Assembly (NCBI GenBank): GCA_028641055.1
Contig: CM054061.1
Location: forward strand, 119,975,186 to 120,039,185
Direction of reading: 5' to 3'
Length of the DNA stretch: 64,000 nt
From: Alopecurus myosuroides
Taxonomy: Eukaryota; Streptophyta; Magnoliopsida; Poales; Poaceae
The notes under the pieces were generated by a model. That model saw only the letters and a program-made list of their open reading frames with translations. It made no database searches and had not been told where the DNA came from. Below are positions 22,881-33,119 of this stretch, piece after piece (within the stretch, counting starts at the first letter, position 1; each line of letters opens with the position of its first letter). The position numbers and the translations under genes are program-made.

Positions 22881-25800
22881 CTAGCCCCTGAGTGTGCAGT
22901 CGACTCGTTTGAGTCGGGTAGAGACTCAAGGACAAGTTTTTATTCTGAAGAGTAGTTGACAAGTTGTCGGGTCTTTAGCAGGCAATAAGTCGTTGAGTCC
23001 AAAGGACCCCATAATCGTCGGGTCTAGAGGATCCGATAAGTTGTTGAGTCTGGAGGGCCCGATAACCGTCGGGTCCATAGGTCCCGATAAGTCATGGAGG
23101 ATTCAGAGCTTTTTTGTGAGTCGATGACATTTGATGTTTGAGGGCCTTTGACTCGGAAGTTCATAGAGCTTAAGGATGTATGTATCCTATTGTGAGGATG
23201 TATGGATCCTGTTATGAGGACGTATGGATCCTGTTGTGAGGACGTGTGGATCCTGTTGTGGGGATGTATGGAGTCGAGCTTAACCTTTGAATGGGTACCT
23301 AGCACGTACGCTAGGATTTTTCATCATGCTGTCAGCATGGAAATTACCAGGGAATGCAGCATGAGTACGATTCCTGGGCCCAAAAGACGGATTCTTGGAT
23401 CTTACCTTCACGCTGAAAAACGCGGCATCCAGGTGTGCCGCGATGGAAATACGACCCGGGAGTCGAGATATTTTGTGTCGTGCCGAGTATCGGAGTCGCG
23501 ATGTCTTCAGTGATGATTGTGGCGAGTGCCTTTTTGTTTGAAGATTCCGAAGAAAATAAGCCTGCTGGCTGACGTTTGCGTGATGTCATGGTGCACTGAG
23601 CATTCGCTCTGCCTCCCGATGAGACGTGGCGAGATGTGTCAAAGACTAGACGTGTCGGAGTTGACGTGGTGAAGATGTACTCGACACGGCGGACGGAGTC
23701 GATGAGGTGGAGGTGTACTCGACACGGTGGACGGAGTCGGCGTGGAGGTCGTGTAGTTGACGAGGCAGATGGAGTCGACGCGGTGGTGGTGAAGTCAACA
23801 CGGCGGACGAAGTCGATGTGGAGGTCGTGTAGTTGACGCGGACGCGGCGAAGCCGCACGACGAACTGTACATGCGGCTTCAACGCTCAGCCCCCGAGTTC
23901 TCACAAGAAGATGGACCCGAAAAGTCTTCAAGATATTCTTATTTCGCGAATTGGTTCGTGTTGTTGTATGCGTCTCGCCGAGGAGGACAAGTTTGATGTT
24001 TTGCTTTCCTCCATCCAAGTTGATATGTTGTTTTACGACCACAATAAGGATCTGGACGAAGAAATCTGACAGAGCCAGTGCGCGGCCAGCGTATCAGATG
24101 CTTTTGACTCGGTAGTACATCTAGTGCGCGCATAGCGCTCGTCGGTTGCACGACCAGCTCTCCCGATGGGAGTAGACCCCCGAGTCTATGTGCGTTTGTA
24201 ATCAGACATAGACTCAAAGATCTTCTAATGTCGCTTCTTTGATTTATCGGGTGCACGACAGTGCTCTCGATGGGAGTAACCTCCGAGGCTATGTCCGACT
24301 CACAGAGTCGGGCATATGCTTAGATTGTTCTGAAGCTAACCCCATGTGTTTGTCTTCTGTTGGCTCACGGAAGAGGATATGTGTCGACTCCTGGAGGAGA
24401 ATATGTGTCGACTCCTGGAGAAGGATATGTGTCGACTCCGAGCGGAAGATATTCGTCGAATCCCAATGGAGGATATTTGTGTCGACTTCCAAAGGAGGAT
24501 ATGTGTCGGCTCCGGAGGAGGATATTCGTCGACTCCCGATGGAGGATATTTGTCGACTCCCGGAGGAGGATACGCGTCGCCCCCCAGAGAATGTAGCTAT
24601 AAAATTATTGTTTGTTGCTAATGACGAAGCGCCATCCACCGAGTATCGGGCACGCCGAAATAGTTTCGAGTCGCACCATAGAGTATCAGGTGTGGTTGTT
24701 GCATGGCTCAACACCCGAGTGAAGATTATTGTTGTGGTACGGCGCAGCCACCGAGTGTCGAGTGTTGCTGTTACGCGGCGGAGCCCACCGGTGTCGAGTC
24801 GAGTGGGGTTGTTGCACGGTGCCGCCCCCGAGTATTCGAGTGCAGCTGCGATGGAGTCGCGCGGTGTTTAGCCGAAAGGAGTTGATGTAGCGGATGTGTC
24901 GTCGAGTAGACACGGTGGACGGAGTCGATGTGCAGGATATGTACTCGACGCGGCGGATGGAGTCGACGCAATAGATATATACTCGACGCGGCTGACAAAG
25001 TGGACGCGGCATGGTCGATGAAGGAGCCGGAGTCACCCGATTGACCGTAGTGATGAAGTTGTTATCGTTGTTGATTTCAACAGAGCAGCCCCTGAGTGCA
25101 CGTGGTGCCCTTCTAGGGAGCGGGCTCTCTATGACGGCACCATCGATGTTGACCTACGCCGTGATGGTCGATGATGTCGAAGTTTGTCCGCACCATATGT
25201 ACCGCGACGAAGTTAGAGTCAACCGCGAAGATTGTCACGATGGTCGCCATGTTTGGCGTGCCTTCAACGATGAATCGAGATGGCAAAATCCGACCTACAC
25301 AACAAGATCGATTCATAAAGTCAATAAGAATATCTTATTGGAACATCGATCCAGGTAGCCTTGCTCACGAAGTCGACGAAGAGCGGCGAGGAAGTTGCCA
25401 AGGCTGATGAAGAGGACGTCCGCGCGGCTCTCGCTGAAGTTCATGTCGTTGAGCGTCATATCGATGGTCACGTAGAGGGCTTCGAATGCTGGGCGTAGCA
25501 CCGGCGAGTGCAGAATGGAGTTGAATCCTTGCCAGTCGCTTTCTAAAGAGGCGTGCTGAAGTAGAAACCTGACGAGCCGCTCGTGGCGTAACCCCGAGTG
25601 TCAAGTACGGCATGTGTAAGCGGAGGGCAATGTCGATGTCGAGCCCCAGGGCTTTAGTACATAACCTCTCTCACGGCGTAGTCGATGTTGCAGCCGGGGT
25701 TGGAGATGTTGAGGTTGATATTTGCGTCGACCCGCAAATCGACGAAGTAGGTTCTAAATCTGGATCCACGATTTGATTTCGCGAGTTGCAGAGATCCAAG

Positions 25801-26339
25801 CATGTGTCGCAGTCCACGAGGCTTTGACGGAGATCTAACTGTTGGAATTGGCTAAAAATTTAGGAAGTGGTGCGGGATTGTATTCCTCATGTTTTCAATG
25901 GTTGATCTTCTAATTGACGACCGAGTCGAGGTGGACAATGATTTTCCCAAAGTCGCGCGGAGTTCCGTCATATTCTGACAGGGATTCAATGTTTGAGTAA
26001 TCCACGGAGATCTAACGGTCGGAATTCGCCGATTTTTTTTAGATCTGATAATAATTTGATTGCGCATCTATCCACCAAAGGAATTGTCCAGATAATTCCT
26101 GAGTCGCCGTCGATGACAAACGCATTACGGACGTTGATGTCGTCCTATAGCGTGCGCGTGAAACGATGCCGATGTAGATGATAAAGGCCGCGCGTGATTC
26201 CGGCGTGTGTTCGAGGAAGTTAAAGAACCCAAATTAGATCGAACTTAATGTAGTCGAAGACCTGGAGATTGATCTTGATGTGGATGAAGCCGGCGAGACA
26301 GTAGATTCAGCGCGTGTCGTTCCCACAGACGGCGCTAAC
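22881..26339. repeat. Internal region of the Gypsy-like element: minisatellite-like arrays
   Basis: No gag or pol is present. About 23175-23275 holds four to five units of GAGGA-(C/T)GTATGGATCCTGTT. About 24366-24590 holds eight units of about 27 bp with the core GAGGATAT-TGTCGACTCC. Between and after these (about 23640-23840, 24895-25010) a motif ACACGG-GGACGGAGTCGA recurs irregularly. The arrays stay open in several frames and encode repetitive peptides, for example ESTHILLQ on the minus strand, which are by-products of the repeats. The part 25020-26320 shows nothing recognisable. Confidence 0.7.
26322..26339 (-). promoter_or_regulatory. Primer-binding site of the Gypsy-like element
   Basis: The minus strand reads GTTAGCGCCGTCTGTGGG next to the end of the right LTR. 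This resembles the TTGGCGCCGTCTGTGGG primer-binding sites of grass Gypsy elements, and it fixes the element's orientation. Confidence 0.65.
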
Positions 26340-26813
26340 TGTCGACGCCTTGACTCGGCAGATCCCTCATATGTGATATTAGGGTTTGTAGATTAGAAGA
26401 CGAATGCACACTGGTGATATCGACGGCTAACAAGGAGCACAGTTTACCTAGGTTCGGGGACCTCGTAGAGGTAAAACGCTTACTCCTGCTTGTTTGATCT
26501 GTATTATGATGAGAAAGTGGTGATGTTATAATGGCGATGTCGTGGTCATGCATACAGGGTGTATCCCGTGTATTGTCTAATCCATAATTGCTGGTCTATT
26601 CGTGGCTTGTCCTTTTTCTCCTTCCTCTTAGCTTTATATAGGTAGCCAGGAGGGGTTTACACAGGTCCTAATAGACTACGAATAGGAGTTCTTGTCTTAT
26701 ACTTCAGGAAATGAACTATGGCTTCTTGGACTCAGGTAGGCCTTCGAGTGGGATCCCCGTAGCGTAGCAGACGGTAGGCTCAAGTAGGAGACATGACGAG
26801 TGTCCCCAGGTCA
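26340..26813 (-). repeat. 5' LTR of the Gypsy-like element (intact copy)
   Basis: TGTCGACGCC...CCCCAGGTCA, 474 bp, followed by the target duplication GGAGA. It is the uninterrupted reference for the split LTR at 13951-22880 and contains the single copy of TAGCCAGGAG. Confidence 0.85.
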
Positions 26814-26963
26814 GGAGATGGAGAGGAATGCGGGCGGAAGCAAGTGGAAAGGCGGGGTTTTTTTTCGGGGGTGAGTTTCCTTTTCCTCCAGATGCTGCTT
26901 TTTTCCGCCCTGGGTGAGCCGGGTCGGACGACCCTCCTCGACCCCCTACTGGTGCCGCCCCTG

Positions 26964-27266
26964 CTCGTTAATGTATTATGATATCCCACATGATGTATCA
27001 TCATAATGCATTGTGTGCAGAACTTATGAATATCAAGAATACTGATTGGGCGCATGCATTGATTTCTATTTTTACGGAGGAGTAATTCCCATCTCACAAC
27101 ATCAAGGAAATATAGTCCTTTAGAATTACCCCGTGGCTACCATTATGGTCACCTAGTTTACGGTGTGACTCTAGATAGTACCAAAGTAAAACCTCCAAAA
27201 GATATCACCCCGATAATCTCATGGTCAAAAGACACATTGTAATATAACAGTGTTGTGATATGACAC
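26964..27266 (+). repeat. Angela-like LTR, second piece
   Basis: This is the continuation of 11894-12982 after the hAT insertion, and it includes the phrase ATAATCTCATGGTCAAAAGAC common in Angela-type LTRs. It ends with the 5' GACAC target duplication of the Athila-like element. Confidence 0.65.
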
Positions 27267-27650
27267 TGATGCATGTAAAATGCATACATGAACTTTGCAT
27301 GTTATTACTTGTTTTTCCTACATATTAGCAACTTATATTCATGTTTTATAATGATTTGGGGGATTTTCTAAACAATCCCCCTTCTTTTGGTTCTAACCCT
27401 GTTTTTCCAAAAAACGTACTTTTTAGTGTTTCAGACTTTCCGGGAGCTTCGGGACTCCAAAAAGGGCAAGGCCAAAGAGCACGGTTCAGAATTTTCGATA
27501 CAAAGACCATGGGCCAAAGTAGAGGGCCAAAAGGCCAACCAGGTGGCAAAGAGGACCCTCCATGCGTCCTAGATTCCTTGGCCGCGTGAGAGGCCCCCTT
27601 TTTGCCCCCGTGGCTCCGATGTCGTCGATCTTTCTTCTCCCGGGTGTCTC

Positions 27651-30600
27651 TGTAACATCCCAATTTTGCTAACATTAGAGTGTGTGGTGTGTGTTCATCT
27701 CATACATGCATGAATCAAAAATTTCATCCATGTTTTAACCAATTTAATTTGTGAATTTAAATGGTTTGAGAAAATCTCACAAATAGCACTTATTTTGGTT
27801 TCCAAAATCTTGTGTTGAAAAATATTTCAAATACACCAAAGCAAAATATGGTTAGGTTGGAAATTTCACAAGCTTTCCAAATCTTATTTTTGCCAAATTT
27901 TCTGCTTGCAAAAAGGCCCTCAAATCAATGGTTTTTGTTCCGTTTTTATAATGCAAAAGGGTCTCTCTGTGATTTCCAAAACTTTCCAGGGGGTTTTCTT
28001 CAAAAAAATAATTTTTCCCCTTTCTTCTTCCTTTGGACAGAAAGCAGAGCAGCTGCGTGGCCGAGCCTCCATGGCCGGTTGCCACCTCCTGCTTCACCTC
28101 CTGGGAGTGGATAGGACGCGAGGAGGCGTCCGAATCGCACCTCCTCCCTCAGAGCCCCCTCTCCCTTCCCTCTTGCTCTCTGCCCCACAGGCAACCGAAC
28201 CCTAACCCTACCGAAACGGTCGTCGCTCGCCGCCGGCGACACGACCACCGCCGAGCCCCGTGGAGGTCTCCATCATCGCCCTCATGTCCTCCTCTTCCTC
28301 CTCGAGCCTGGACATAGGAAGGGAAGCCAGGGAGGGCCCTAATTTTTTTCCCGCCGGTGTGCTCTCCGGCCGCCGCCGCGATTGGAGATTCCGGCGAGCT
28401 CCGTCGCTTCCTCGCCTCGTCGCCTGCCCCATAACACTCCACGAGTTCCGGTGAGCCTCCCGGTGCCCTCCAATCTTCCCCTCCCTCTCCGTAGCTTGTT
28501 CCCGCTGAGGTCGCAGTCCCGCCGCTGCAGTTGCCGCACGCCGGCGATCCTCCGACGGCCCAACTCAGGCGGCGCCGCCACCATATTGCTCGCCGAGCTC
28601 CCCTCTCCCAAATGCCCCAATCAATTTTGCCCAATTCGCACCCAATCGCGAGATCGACCAGCAGCAGAGGAGTTCCGGCCTTTGCTGACGTCACAGCGAC
28701 GTCGTGATGACGTCATAATCCCTTTCTGTCTGTTTCCAGAAAATGTTTAATTATAACAGAAAAATAATTAAAGTAGATAATTAATAATTTCTGTTTTATA
28801 ATTCAGAAAAATAAAAGTGAGGTACTAAAATGTTCATAAAAATGTAATCTACCCAAATATGGCATTTTCAATCATGTTTGAGAAAGTTGATTTTTGAACA
28901 TTATTTAATGTTGTTTAATTCATATAAAATAGAGAAAATAAGTTTTTATTCAATAAAATTAAAAAATTAAAAGTTATATACCAAAATGCTCAAAATGACA
29001 AATGTAACCTGTTTATGATGTTTTCAAACCCAATTGAGCTTTTAAAATGGTACCTACTTTCATAATCACCCGAATTGCCCTCCGGGGTCTATTTCAGGAT
29101 AAATTCAGTAAAAATGCTTAACTGACATACGAACCCTAGCAACCCATCAAACATGTTTAGGGCTTTATTTCAGTGCATTAACCTGCTCATGCATACATAT
29201 TGCGCATTGCATCGATGCCATGTTTGATTGTTGTTCTTCTTGTTTCGGTGTTTGCCCCCCCTCCTCGGTAGAACGTGACTCCGAAGAGAAGGCCAGCAGT
29301 CCAATGGTGAATACTTGATCTTAACCGACAAGTCAAGCACTTATTCCGTAAGTCTTTATCTGGTTTTCTTAAAGCAAGGCAAGCATAACCTCTTATCTGC
29401 TCATATATGTTTTCCAACGACTTTTGGTTCTCGTACTTTGCATTCGGTTCCAAACTATTTGATGTCAGTAGATAGAGTTCTCCTATATACTGCATAGCCT
29501 ACATATCCTGATCCACTGCTCCTAGCAGCTATAGGTTTGTTTGTGTGCGCTCCGCTAAACCCTGTGAGTCTTGCTTAGCCATGCCTAGTTATGATCTGAT
29601 CCATCCGGTTGATGAATCTGGTCAACGCGTGAATCTACTATGTCAGGTTGTGTGAATTGTTTTACCTTTGATAACTTGACTAATCATGGCATGGATGTGA
29701 GGCCACAATGGGTTGTGGCGTTTTGTCCTGTTCATGCCCTAGGAGCGAGTTCTCGCCTTCGAGCCAAGACTGAGCGTACAGCCACACGTGGGCCGATGAA
29801 CCCCGCCCGGCTAACTAACTCGTTTAACCTTATCCATGAGCCACGTAGTTTTCTCTTTCTATCTGCGTGTGTGTCAGAAAATGTTTTGGAGAAAATTAGG
29901 TCGTGACCGGGACAAGTGATGGACGTACACGGATCTTGATCCCGACTCACAGAACATGTGCCGTCAGGAGGTGGCCAACTCCCTGTTGACGGGGTGGCCC
30001 TGTTTGGGTTGACTCATGGATATGGTTCGACAAGGTAAAGGCTGGGAATCGACTACCCTCTGCCGGCACTTCCCGAGCTAGTGCTAAACATGTGGCACTA
30101 AGAGTCGGTTGGTACGTGTGGGTAAAGTTGTACACCCCTGCAGGGTTAAATCTTTTCGAAAAGCCGTGTCTGCGGTTAAAGACAACTTGGTGACGGATTC
30201 TGTGATCATAGACAATTTAAACGGAATGATTAAAACTTGTTGATAACAAATGAAGGATGCCTCCTCGGAGATGCCGAGAGGGGTTACCTTGTAGCATGAG
30301 ATATTGTGGAACAACTGGAGGTGGTGATCTTTGAAGCACGAGGTGCTGAAATGTTTTGGTGGATTAAAAAGATGATGATATCACTACTTGAGTAGCTTCC
30401 TCGTATGTTTTCAAAATATTCCATGAGACGTGCTATTCCTTCCTCAATTTGGAAAACGAAGATGGCTTTACGCAAAATAACCTTCATAACTCTTTCTAAA
30501 AGTTAGCAGATATATAATATGTTAAATAAGTTTTGTTGAGTACCTCTTGTACTCATGTTTGCTTCAACTTGGTTCAGGTGGAGTTCCTCAGTTCGGTGGT

Positions 30601-31259
30601 GTTTCAACATGGACATCGACGAGTAGTTCGGGGTTCCCAGGTGGCAGCCTGGAATCTATGGGCTGGGACGTCGCCTTACGTTGCGGCCTCTTAGGCCTAT
30701 TTGGTTCTTGTTGATTAGCAACATAATTTGCCTTCCGTTGTCTGATGTAATGTTGGGTCATGTGACCTCTGCTTGTAAAGCTATACTCTAGTAACACCTG
30801 TTTAATACAACTTCCACGTCTAGAGTGCTGCTTTGATCGGTTGTTGGTTTCGAGCCCGTTGTTATACAGTTTTGGCTATGCCTGCATAGTTGTCGCAGTC
30901 GAGGGGTTGTGGAGCCGATGATCCATGTCCGAGCCCGCCTACCGAAGATATTCGGCCTGGGGCGAGGTAACCCCAGTAACCCTCGATTGTTGTTGCACTT
31001 TCTGGACACATAGCAGCTCTGTATAATTTTGGTCCCGTTCCTTCAGTTTCATCCGACTCGTGGACGCTTGGGTATACATATCTGGTTATGACTAGCATGG
31101 ACACAAGGAGTAGTAGACCGGGGATCCGGATTGCGTGCCGATGAATCTGGTCTGCCTGCCGTTGTTTGTTGCGGCCGGGGCTGGTAACCCTGAAGCCCTT
31201 GTGAGTCCATTGCTAGGAGCACATGACCGTTTGTATATCTCTGGGTCCGGGGTCCGACA
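27651..31259 (+). mobile_element. Solo LTR, 3.6 kb, Gypsy type
   Basis: It begins TGTAACATCCC, ends GGTCCGACA and is flanked by GTCTC on both sides (27646-27650, 31260-31264); the sister LTR has GTCTC once (near 36731). There is no primer-binding site, purine tract or internal region, so it is the product of LTR-LTR recombination. Its inside has a GC-rich, gene-like block (28040-28710, start of an LTR-driven transcript or captured sequence) between AT-rich flanks. The length fits Del/Tekay-like long LTRs; family assignment is inferred. Reading frames such as 28149-28694 are GC-rich chance frames. Confidence 0.85.
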
Positions 31260-31279
31260 GTCTCGTGACCTAAAAACGA

Positions 31280-31288
31280 CTATATAAA
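31280..31288 (+). promoter_or_regulatory. TATA box of the Athila-like LTR
   Basis: CTATATAAAGG lies just downstream of the solo-LTR insertion; the same site is at about 36749-36757 in the 3' LTR. A GAGGAGGAGGCGGCGCC 5' leader follows. Confidence 0.7.
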
Positions 31289-32288
31289 GGGTCCCCTGGT
31301 CTTTTCGAGGAGGAGGCGGCGCCGAGAGACGAAACCACAAAACAGAGAGACAGAAGGCTGCCGCCAGAGAAGATCGGAGGGGGGAAACGCCGCCGGGATC
31401 ACCCCCGGAGGGCTCCACTGCCCTCCGGCGTGTTCATCATCAACATCTACAGCACGATCAGCTCCATCTCTCCACTGTAATCTCTTGGCAAACACGATGT
31501 ATGATGCAATACTATATTCCCTTGATGTATTGTGTCTCCCCGTCTATGTTTGAGTAGTGAATTGTTCTTGGCAATGGTGAAATAGTTCGTTGATTGGTTG
31601 CATACAAGTTTGTTATCTTCTATGATTGTCTTTATGTACAATATATGAGTGCACGCATATGTTGGGGAATGCATGTAAGGTGATCACCGGTAGCATAATG
31701 GAGTGGTGGTGACTTGGGAGTGACAGTAACCTGAGACCGAGCCACAAAGTTAAGTTATTGGGGGATATATATAGGGGACCTTAAAACGTAAGGCTATGGT
31801 GGGACTTTATGTCTTAATCAATCTTGTGCAGTCATTTACTTGACCACATGATCCATCATAAGGGGTTGTAGATCATTTACTTGACTATACCTATTCATGG
31901 CTCCTTCCTAGAAGAAACAACTAAGACTAAAACATGTGCTTCACTAATTGTGACAACCACACAAACGAAACACCTATTGCTAGAACACTTGCTCCCTTGA
32001 GATACTTGAGATATTTGTTGCTTGCTACTTGTGAAACTTGCTTAGAAACTTGCATTTTAAACTTGCTTAACTAATTACTAGACAAACCACACTCCACGTC
32101 ACTTGCTTTTAATTAGTTAGTTCCTTTTAGTCAAACTTATTGCTTTGCATAAACAGCCATATAAGAGGGTTATAGGGCTTTATAGAATAGATAGCTTACC
32201 TTCAGCTCCTCGTGGGTTCGACACTCAAATACTTATCGAAAGGTACTACAATTGATCTCCTGCACTTGGGAGTCATCAAGCACTTTTC

Positions 32289-32306
32289 TGGCGCCGTTGC
32301 CGGGGA
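32289..32306 (+). promoter_or_regulatory. Primer-binding site, tRNA-Asp type
   Basis: TGGCGCCGTTGCCGGGGA starts ten bases after the 5' LTR and is complementary to the 3' end of plant tRNA-Asp. Confidence 0.85.
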
Positions 32307-32381
32307 GAGTTGTGATAAACTTTTATTCTTGTTTGCATTGCATACTAACATATAAACCTAAAACACAAAAAAACTTATAAA

Positions 32382-33119
32382 ATGGAAAACAACCAAACAA
32401 TTTTAGAACTGTATAATATCTACCTGGAATTAGGACATGAAGTGTTTGAGGAGAAATTGAAAAATTATTTGCACAACAGTCATATTTGTGGTAGTACTAA
32501 TTCTTTGAACACCTTTATTGCTAAGGAAAACCTTGAGCTTGGGGAAGTTTGTCTTGATGAATATGATATTTTTAGTCCCCCTACTATTGAGGATAAAAAT
32601 GATATACTTGTTGATTCTATGGAAAGTTTTAAGCTTGGGGAAGTTGGTTTTGATGAGCATGATATTTCTAGTTCCCCAAGCTTGGAGGAGAAAATTCACT
32701 TTGATGATACTATGCCTCCTATATATGATGATTGCAATGAAAATTATGAATGTTTAACTCCCACTATCACTAATGAGGATTTTACTTATGTGGAGAGTAG
32801 TGATTCTTTTATGCATGTGGCTCATGATAAGAATGTTTTATGTGATATTCATATTGTTGAATCTATTCATGATGCTACTGAAAATTATTATGAGAGAGGG
32901 AAACATGGTTACACATATTTCAACAATATTAAGTTTCCCCTCTTTATGATGAAAGTATTGAAGTTGCACTTTATCTACCTTTCTATGCTTGCTATTATGT
33001 GCTTCTTTTATTTGTTTCATTACAAAATGCCAATGCATAGGAAATGGGTTAGACTTAAAAATAAATTGTTTAATATTTTTTGGTGTGTTCCTTATGCTTT
33101 AATTTCCTATTCGGTTTGA
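32382..33119 (+). CDS. Small acidic protein with a membrane segment, of the Athila-like element
   Basis: A 245-codon frame starts with ATG about 75 bases after the primer-binding site, in the place where gag would begin. The N-terminal three-quarters is acidic and rich in Asp, Glu, Ser and Asn, with two imperfect 36-residue repeats (each has LGEV-(C/G)-(L/F)-DE-(Y/H)-DI followed by a Pro-rich turn, residues about 52-120). A strong hydrophobic stretch (about residues 193-215, LHFIYLSMLAIMCFFYLF) is followed by a basic segment and a second hydrophobic end. No signal peptide is visible. Family and function are unknown to me; position and membrane segment recall accessory or env-like frames of Athila relatives, which is only inference. 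It is intact while the element has lost gag and pol. Confidence 0.55.
   Translation: MENNQTILELYNIYLELGHEVFEEKLKNYLHNSHICGSTNSLNTFIAKENLELGEVCLDEYDIFSPPTIEDKNDILVDSMESFKLGEVGFDEHDISSSPSLEEKIHFDDTMPPIYDDCNENYECLTPTITNEDFTYVESSDSFMHVAHDKNVLCDIHIVESIHDATENYYERGKHGYTYFNNIKFPLFMMKVLKLHFIYLSMLAIMCFFYLFHYKMPMHRKWVRLKNKLFNIFWCVPYALISYSV

Larger units (their letters stand above)
13951..26813 (-). mobile_element. Non-autonomous Gypsy-like LTR element with nested insertions
   Basis: Identical 5-bp target duplications GGAGA (13946-13950 and 26814-26818) flank LTRs at 13951-22880 (interrupted) and 26340-26813 (474 bp). The LTR reads TGTCGA...TCA on the plus strand. Beside the right LTR the plus strand reads GACGGCGCTAAC, the reverse complement of a GTTAGCGCCGTC-type primer-binding site, so the element points to the minus strand and its 5' LTR is the right one. 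The internal region (22881-26339, 3.46 kb) has no gag or pol; instead it carries minisatellite-like arrays. It must be mobilised in trans or is a derivative. Confidence 0.82.
12983..26963 (+). mobile_element. hAT-like DNA transposon, non-autonomous, host of a nested Gypsy
   Basis: The element starts CATTGGCGGAGCCA and ends TGGTGCCGCCCCTG, imperfect inverted repeats of the CA(G/T)GGCGG type seen in plant hAT elements. Flanking 8-mers are CTAGTTAC (12975-12982) and CTCGTTAA (26964-26971), six of eight matching. Removing the element restores a continuous Angela LTR phrase (TTTACTCGTTA...), which independently confirms the boundaries. Its own DNA is only about 1.1 kb (12983-13950 and 26814-26963): no transposase. 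A GC-rich block (13600-13945) has imperfect repeats of GGGCGGAGC-(A/G)TCGG type, perhaps a captured exon, with no recognisable protein. Confidence 0.72.
27267..32278 (+). repeat. 5' LTR of the Athila-like element, with insertion
   Basis: 27267-27650 and 31265-32278 together match the 3' LTR 36351-37746 (1398 versus 1396 bp once the 3609-bp insert and one duplication copy are removed). Confidence 0.9.

Noticed and set aside
23344..24042. 232-codon minus-strand frame
   Set aside because: Its content follows the ACACGG-GGACGGAGTCGA repeats; no family motif, and equally open frames exist on the other strand.
24366..24600. Regularly spaced repeats resembling a CRISPR array
   Set aside because: Repeat and spacer are not separable, all units are related along their whole length, and the setting is a plant retrotransposon. 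It is a minisatellite.
28149..28694. 181-codon minus-strand frame in the solo LTR
   Set aside because: Several overlapping frames on both strands are open in the same GC-rich block, with low-complexity Gly/Arg/Glu composition and no recognisable domain.
32289..32306. Possible tRNA gene
   Set aside because: Only the 18-base primer-binding complement is present; no cloverleaf can be drawn around it.
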